Below are positions 4,884-5,720 of a DNA stretch of 5,720 nt, one piece after another. The notes below the pieces were generated by a model. It saw nothing but the letters and a program-made list of their open reading frames with translations, ran no database searches and had not been told where the DNA came from. The first letter of the stretch is position 1. The number at the start of each line of letters is the position of its first letter. The DNA lies in NCBI GenBank assembly GCA_030426065.1, contig JAUHZH010000165.1:1-5720 (forward strand), given 5' to 3'. This DNA comes from Gammaproteobacteria bacterium. GTDB lineage: Bacteria > Pseudomonadota > Gammaproteobacteria > Xanthomonadales > Marinicellaceae. The position numbers were made by a program, and so were the translations under genes.

Positions 4884-5720
4884 TCACTCAAAGCCGTTGA
4901 TGAAAATAAGGTCACTGAATGATTCAACTGCACCGATGTCACAACCGTCATTGACGTCATTGACCGCAGTCACATCAAAGGGTCTGTTGACACCCCTTTG
5001 GTCAGTGAAAATACCAGAAGCACAGTCACCGGCATCGATGACGGGACTGATTTCAGGGGCTAGTTGCGTTTCAACACATGTGCCACCATACAAAGTGTCT
5101 ACACAGCCATTGTCCGCTAAGGGCAGCATGTTGGCTGCAGCAGCGGTGTACGCGCCTGAGATGAAACAGTTGGTTGCTTCGTTGATGACGTTGCTGCCTG
5201 TGGATTCGATCAAACCATAACAATCGGGTGCGGCGGTGTTTTGGTTGTCCAAAATGGTGTTCGACATGATTACGGTGGCATTTTCAATGCCAGATTCGGT
5301 GCCGCAGGTGTTGGTGCCTTGAAAGTTGAAACTGGAACAAATACCACTGCCAAAACCGCGGCCGTTGTTGTCGGTGTCAGAGACGTTGTCGGTGATGGTG
5401 ACGTGGACATTTTCGTCGGCTGGCTTGGCACCGATGACCACGCGGGGCTCGGCCTGATCTTTAGTCGCGTGGATGGCGTTTTGGATCAGATTAACAAAGA
5501 CTTGGCAGAGTTGGTTGTCGTTGCCGAAGACCTGGATGTTTTCGGGGACATCGACGACGAGGTCGATGGAGCCCAGTTCGTGGGAGAGAAGGTGGGTGGA
5601 GTTGTTGATGATCTTGTGGAAGGGAGTGGCACCCTTGGCGATTTCGTCACCACGGGAAAGGGCGCGGAGGTCGCTGATGATACGGATGACCCGGTTGATG
5701 GCGTCGCTGAGGTCTTCGAC
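4884..5720 (-). CDS. Open frame: histidine kinase fragment joined in frame to the C-terminal part of an exported beta-helix protein (5' truncated, suspected chimera)
   Basis: A continuous 278-residue frame enters from the window edge and ends at TGA 4884-4886. Residues 1-112 belong to a cytoplasmic sensor kinase. From about residue 107 the sequence is a right-handed beta-helix end of the 'choice-of-anchor Q' type: D-N-N-G-R-G-F-G-S-G-I, a strand-turn segment ending in S-N-T-I-L-D-N-Q, A-P-D-C-Y-G, L-P-L-A-D-N-G-C, S-P-V-I-D-A-G-D-C, T-D-Q-R-G-V-N-R-P and C-D-I-G-A-V-E, then the tail D-L-I-F-I-N-G-F-E. The beta-helix part has eight cysteines, consistent with disulfides in an exported protein. 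A GTG at 5441 lies inside the kinase part and is not a believable start. The true gene should have a signal peptide upstream of what is present here. It lies 13 bases before the 863-residue gene, likely the same operon. The product as written is probably not real: a kinase core and an exported domain would be in different compartments. Confidence 0.75.
   Translation of the reverse strand, partial: VEDLSDAINRVIRIISDLRALSRGDEIAKGATPFHKIINNSTHLLSHELGSIDLVVDVPENIQVFGNDNQLCQVFVNLIQNAIHATKDQAEPRVVIGAKPADENVHVTITDNVSDTDNNGRGFGSGICSSFNFQGTNTCGTESGIENATVIMSNTILDNQNTAAPDCYGLIESTGSNVINEATNCFISGAYTAAAANMLPLADNGCVDTLYGGTCVETQLAPEISPVIDAGDCASGIFTDQRGVNRPFDVTAVNDVNDGCDIGAVESFSDLIFINGFE
4947..4964 (-). repeat. 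9-bp tandem duplication (two copies of GTCATTGAC)
   Basis: Two perfect adjacent copies, 4947-4955 and 4956-4964, encode V-N-D-V-N-D on the minus strand in the loop between R-G-V-N-R-P and C-D-I-G-A-V-E of the anchor domain. The frame is kept. It looks like a small slippage duplication in a length-variable loop. Confidence 0.8.
5385..5402 (-). other. Probable chimeric junction at an 18-base shared stretch
   Basis: Minus-strand GTCACCATCACCGACAAC encodes V-T-I-T-D-N. It fits the 'V-x-I-x-D-N' of a histidine kinase ATPase domain (normally followed by G-x-G) and equally a beta-helix strand of the type 'V-T-I-T-D-N'. Kinase sequence lies upstream and beta-helix sequence downstream, so the crossover is in or beside it. 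The exact point cannot be fixed, because the shared bases belong to both parents. Confidence 0.75.
5385..5720 (-). other. Sensor histidine kinase segment (HisKA helix 2 to HATPase N-box), truncated at both ends
   Basis: This 112-residue piece reads like the core of a two-component sensor kinase that autophosphorylates with ATP. Local residues 1-24 are the second dimerisation helix (I-N-R-V-I-R-I-I-S-D-L-R-A-L-S-R-G-D-E). Residues 55-112 begin the HATPase domain, with Q-L-C-Q-V-F-V-N-L-I-Q-N-A-I-H-A-T as the N-box (N77/N81, 5475-5492) and V-H-V-T-I-T-D-N as the strand leading to the G1 box. The phospho-acceptor histidine would lie beyond the window edge, and the G1, F and G2 boxes are absent, so this piece cannot be an active kinase. 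Codon use is strongly C-ending (about 78% GC at third positions by hand count), and all nine leucines use CTN codons. The flanking genes use TTG heavily, so the source is probably a different genome or a different part of the genome. Confidence 0.8.

Noticed and set aside
4871..4960. Upstream extension of the 863-residue exported protein to the ATG at 4960 (893 residues)
   Set aside because: The extra 30 codons overlap the 3' end of the upstream gene in another frame and put non-hydrophobic sequence ahead of a clean signal peptide. ATG 4870 has AGGAG at 6-base spacing.
4884..5441. A self-contained 185-residue protein starting at the GTG at 5441
   Set aside because: The GTG lies inside the histidine kinase ATPase domain, has no signal peptide, and the frame is open through it to the window edge. 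It is an internal valine codon.
4884..5720. A novel sensor kinase fused to a surface beta-helix as a real new system
   Set aside because: The kinase lacks its G1, F and G2 boxes, no membrane segment separates the halves, codon use changes at the join, and a short shared sequence explains the crossover.

Overview
The window looks like a chromosomal fragment from a gammaproteobacterium. It opens inside an F1Fo ATP synthase operon whose beta and epsilon subunits are very close to the E. coli type. The genes at the other end encode Sec-exported beta-helix proteins that end in a '-F-x-x-G-F-E' tail. From memory, that tail recurs in exported proteins of Xanthomonadales, Wenzhouxiangella and Marinicella-like bacteria. 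This lineage is an inference and was not tested by any search.

Layout, plus strand. Positions 1-1179 hold atpD, cut at its 5' end by the window edge. Positions 1191-1613 hold atpC, the last gene of the operon, followed by a clear intrinsic terminator (1633-1663). Positions 1705-2205 hold a YhbS-type GNAT N-acetyltransferase as a separate unit, with an imperfect hairpin across its last codons.

Layout, minus strand, converging on the GNAT gene. A strong intrinsic terminator (2203-2238) closes an operon read from right to left. Its last gene (2279-4870) encodes an 863-residue exported protein: signal peptide, right-handed beta-helix ('choice-of-anchor Q' type), three DUF11-like beta-sandwich repeats that share a Cys-x-Trp...Cys pattern, and the tail IIFKSGFE. 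Thirteen bases upstream lies the 3' end of a second exported beta-helix protein with the same anchor domain and the tail LIFINGFE. The two are probably made together and displayed at, or released from, the cell surface; their ligand or substrate cannot be read from the sequence.

Anomaly. The reading frame of the second exported protein runs open to the window edge. Upstream of about position 5402 it encodes something unrelated: the dimerisation helix and the start of the ATPase domain of a cytoplasmic sensor histidine kinase. The kinase breaks off at its 'ITDN' motif just before the G1 box and continues in frame into beta-helix sequence. Third-codon-position GC falls from about 78% to about 55% at this point. 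An 18-base stretch (5385-5402) fits both proteins and is the likely crossover. The simplest reading is a chimeric assembly or amplification join, or less likely a real recombination, rather than a working fusion protein. I found no tRNA, rRNA, CRISPR array, insertion sequence or recognisable novel multi-gene system.
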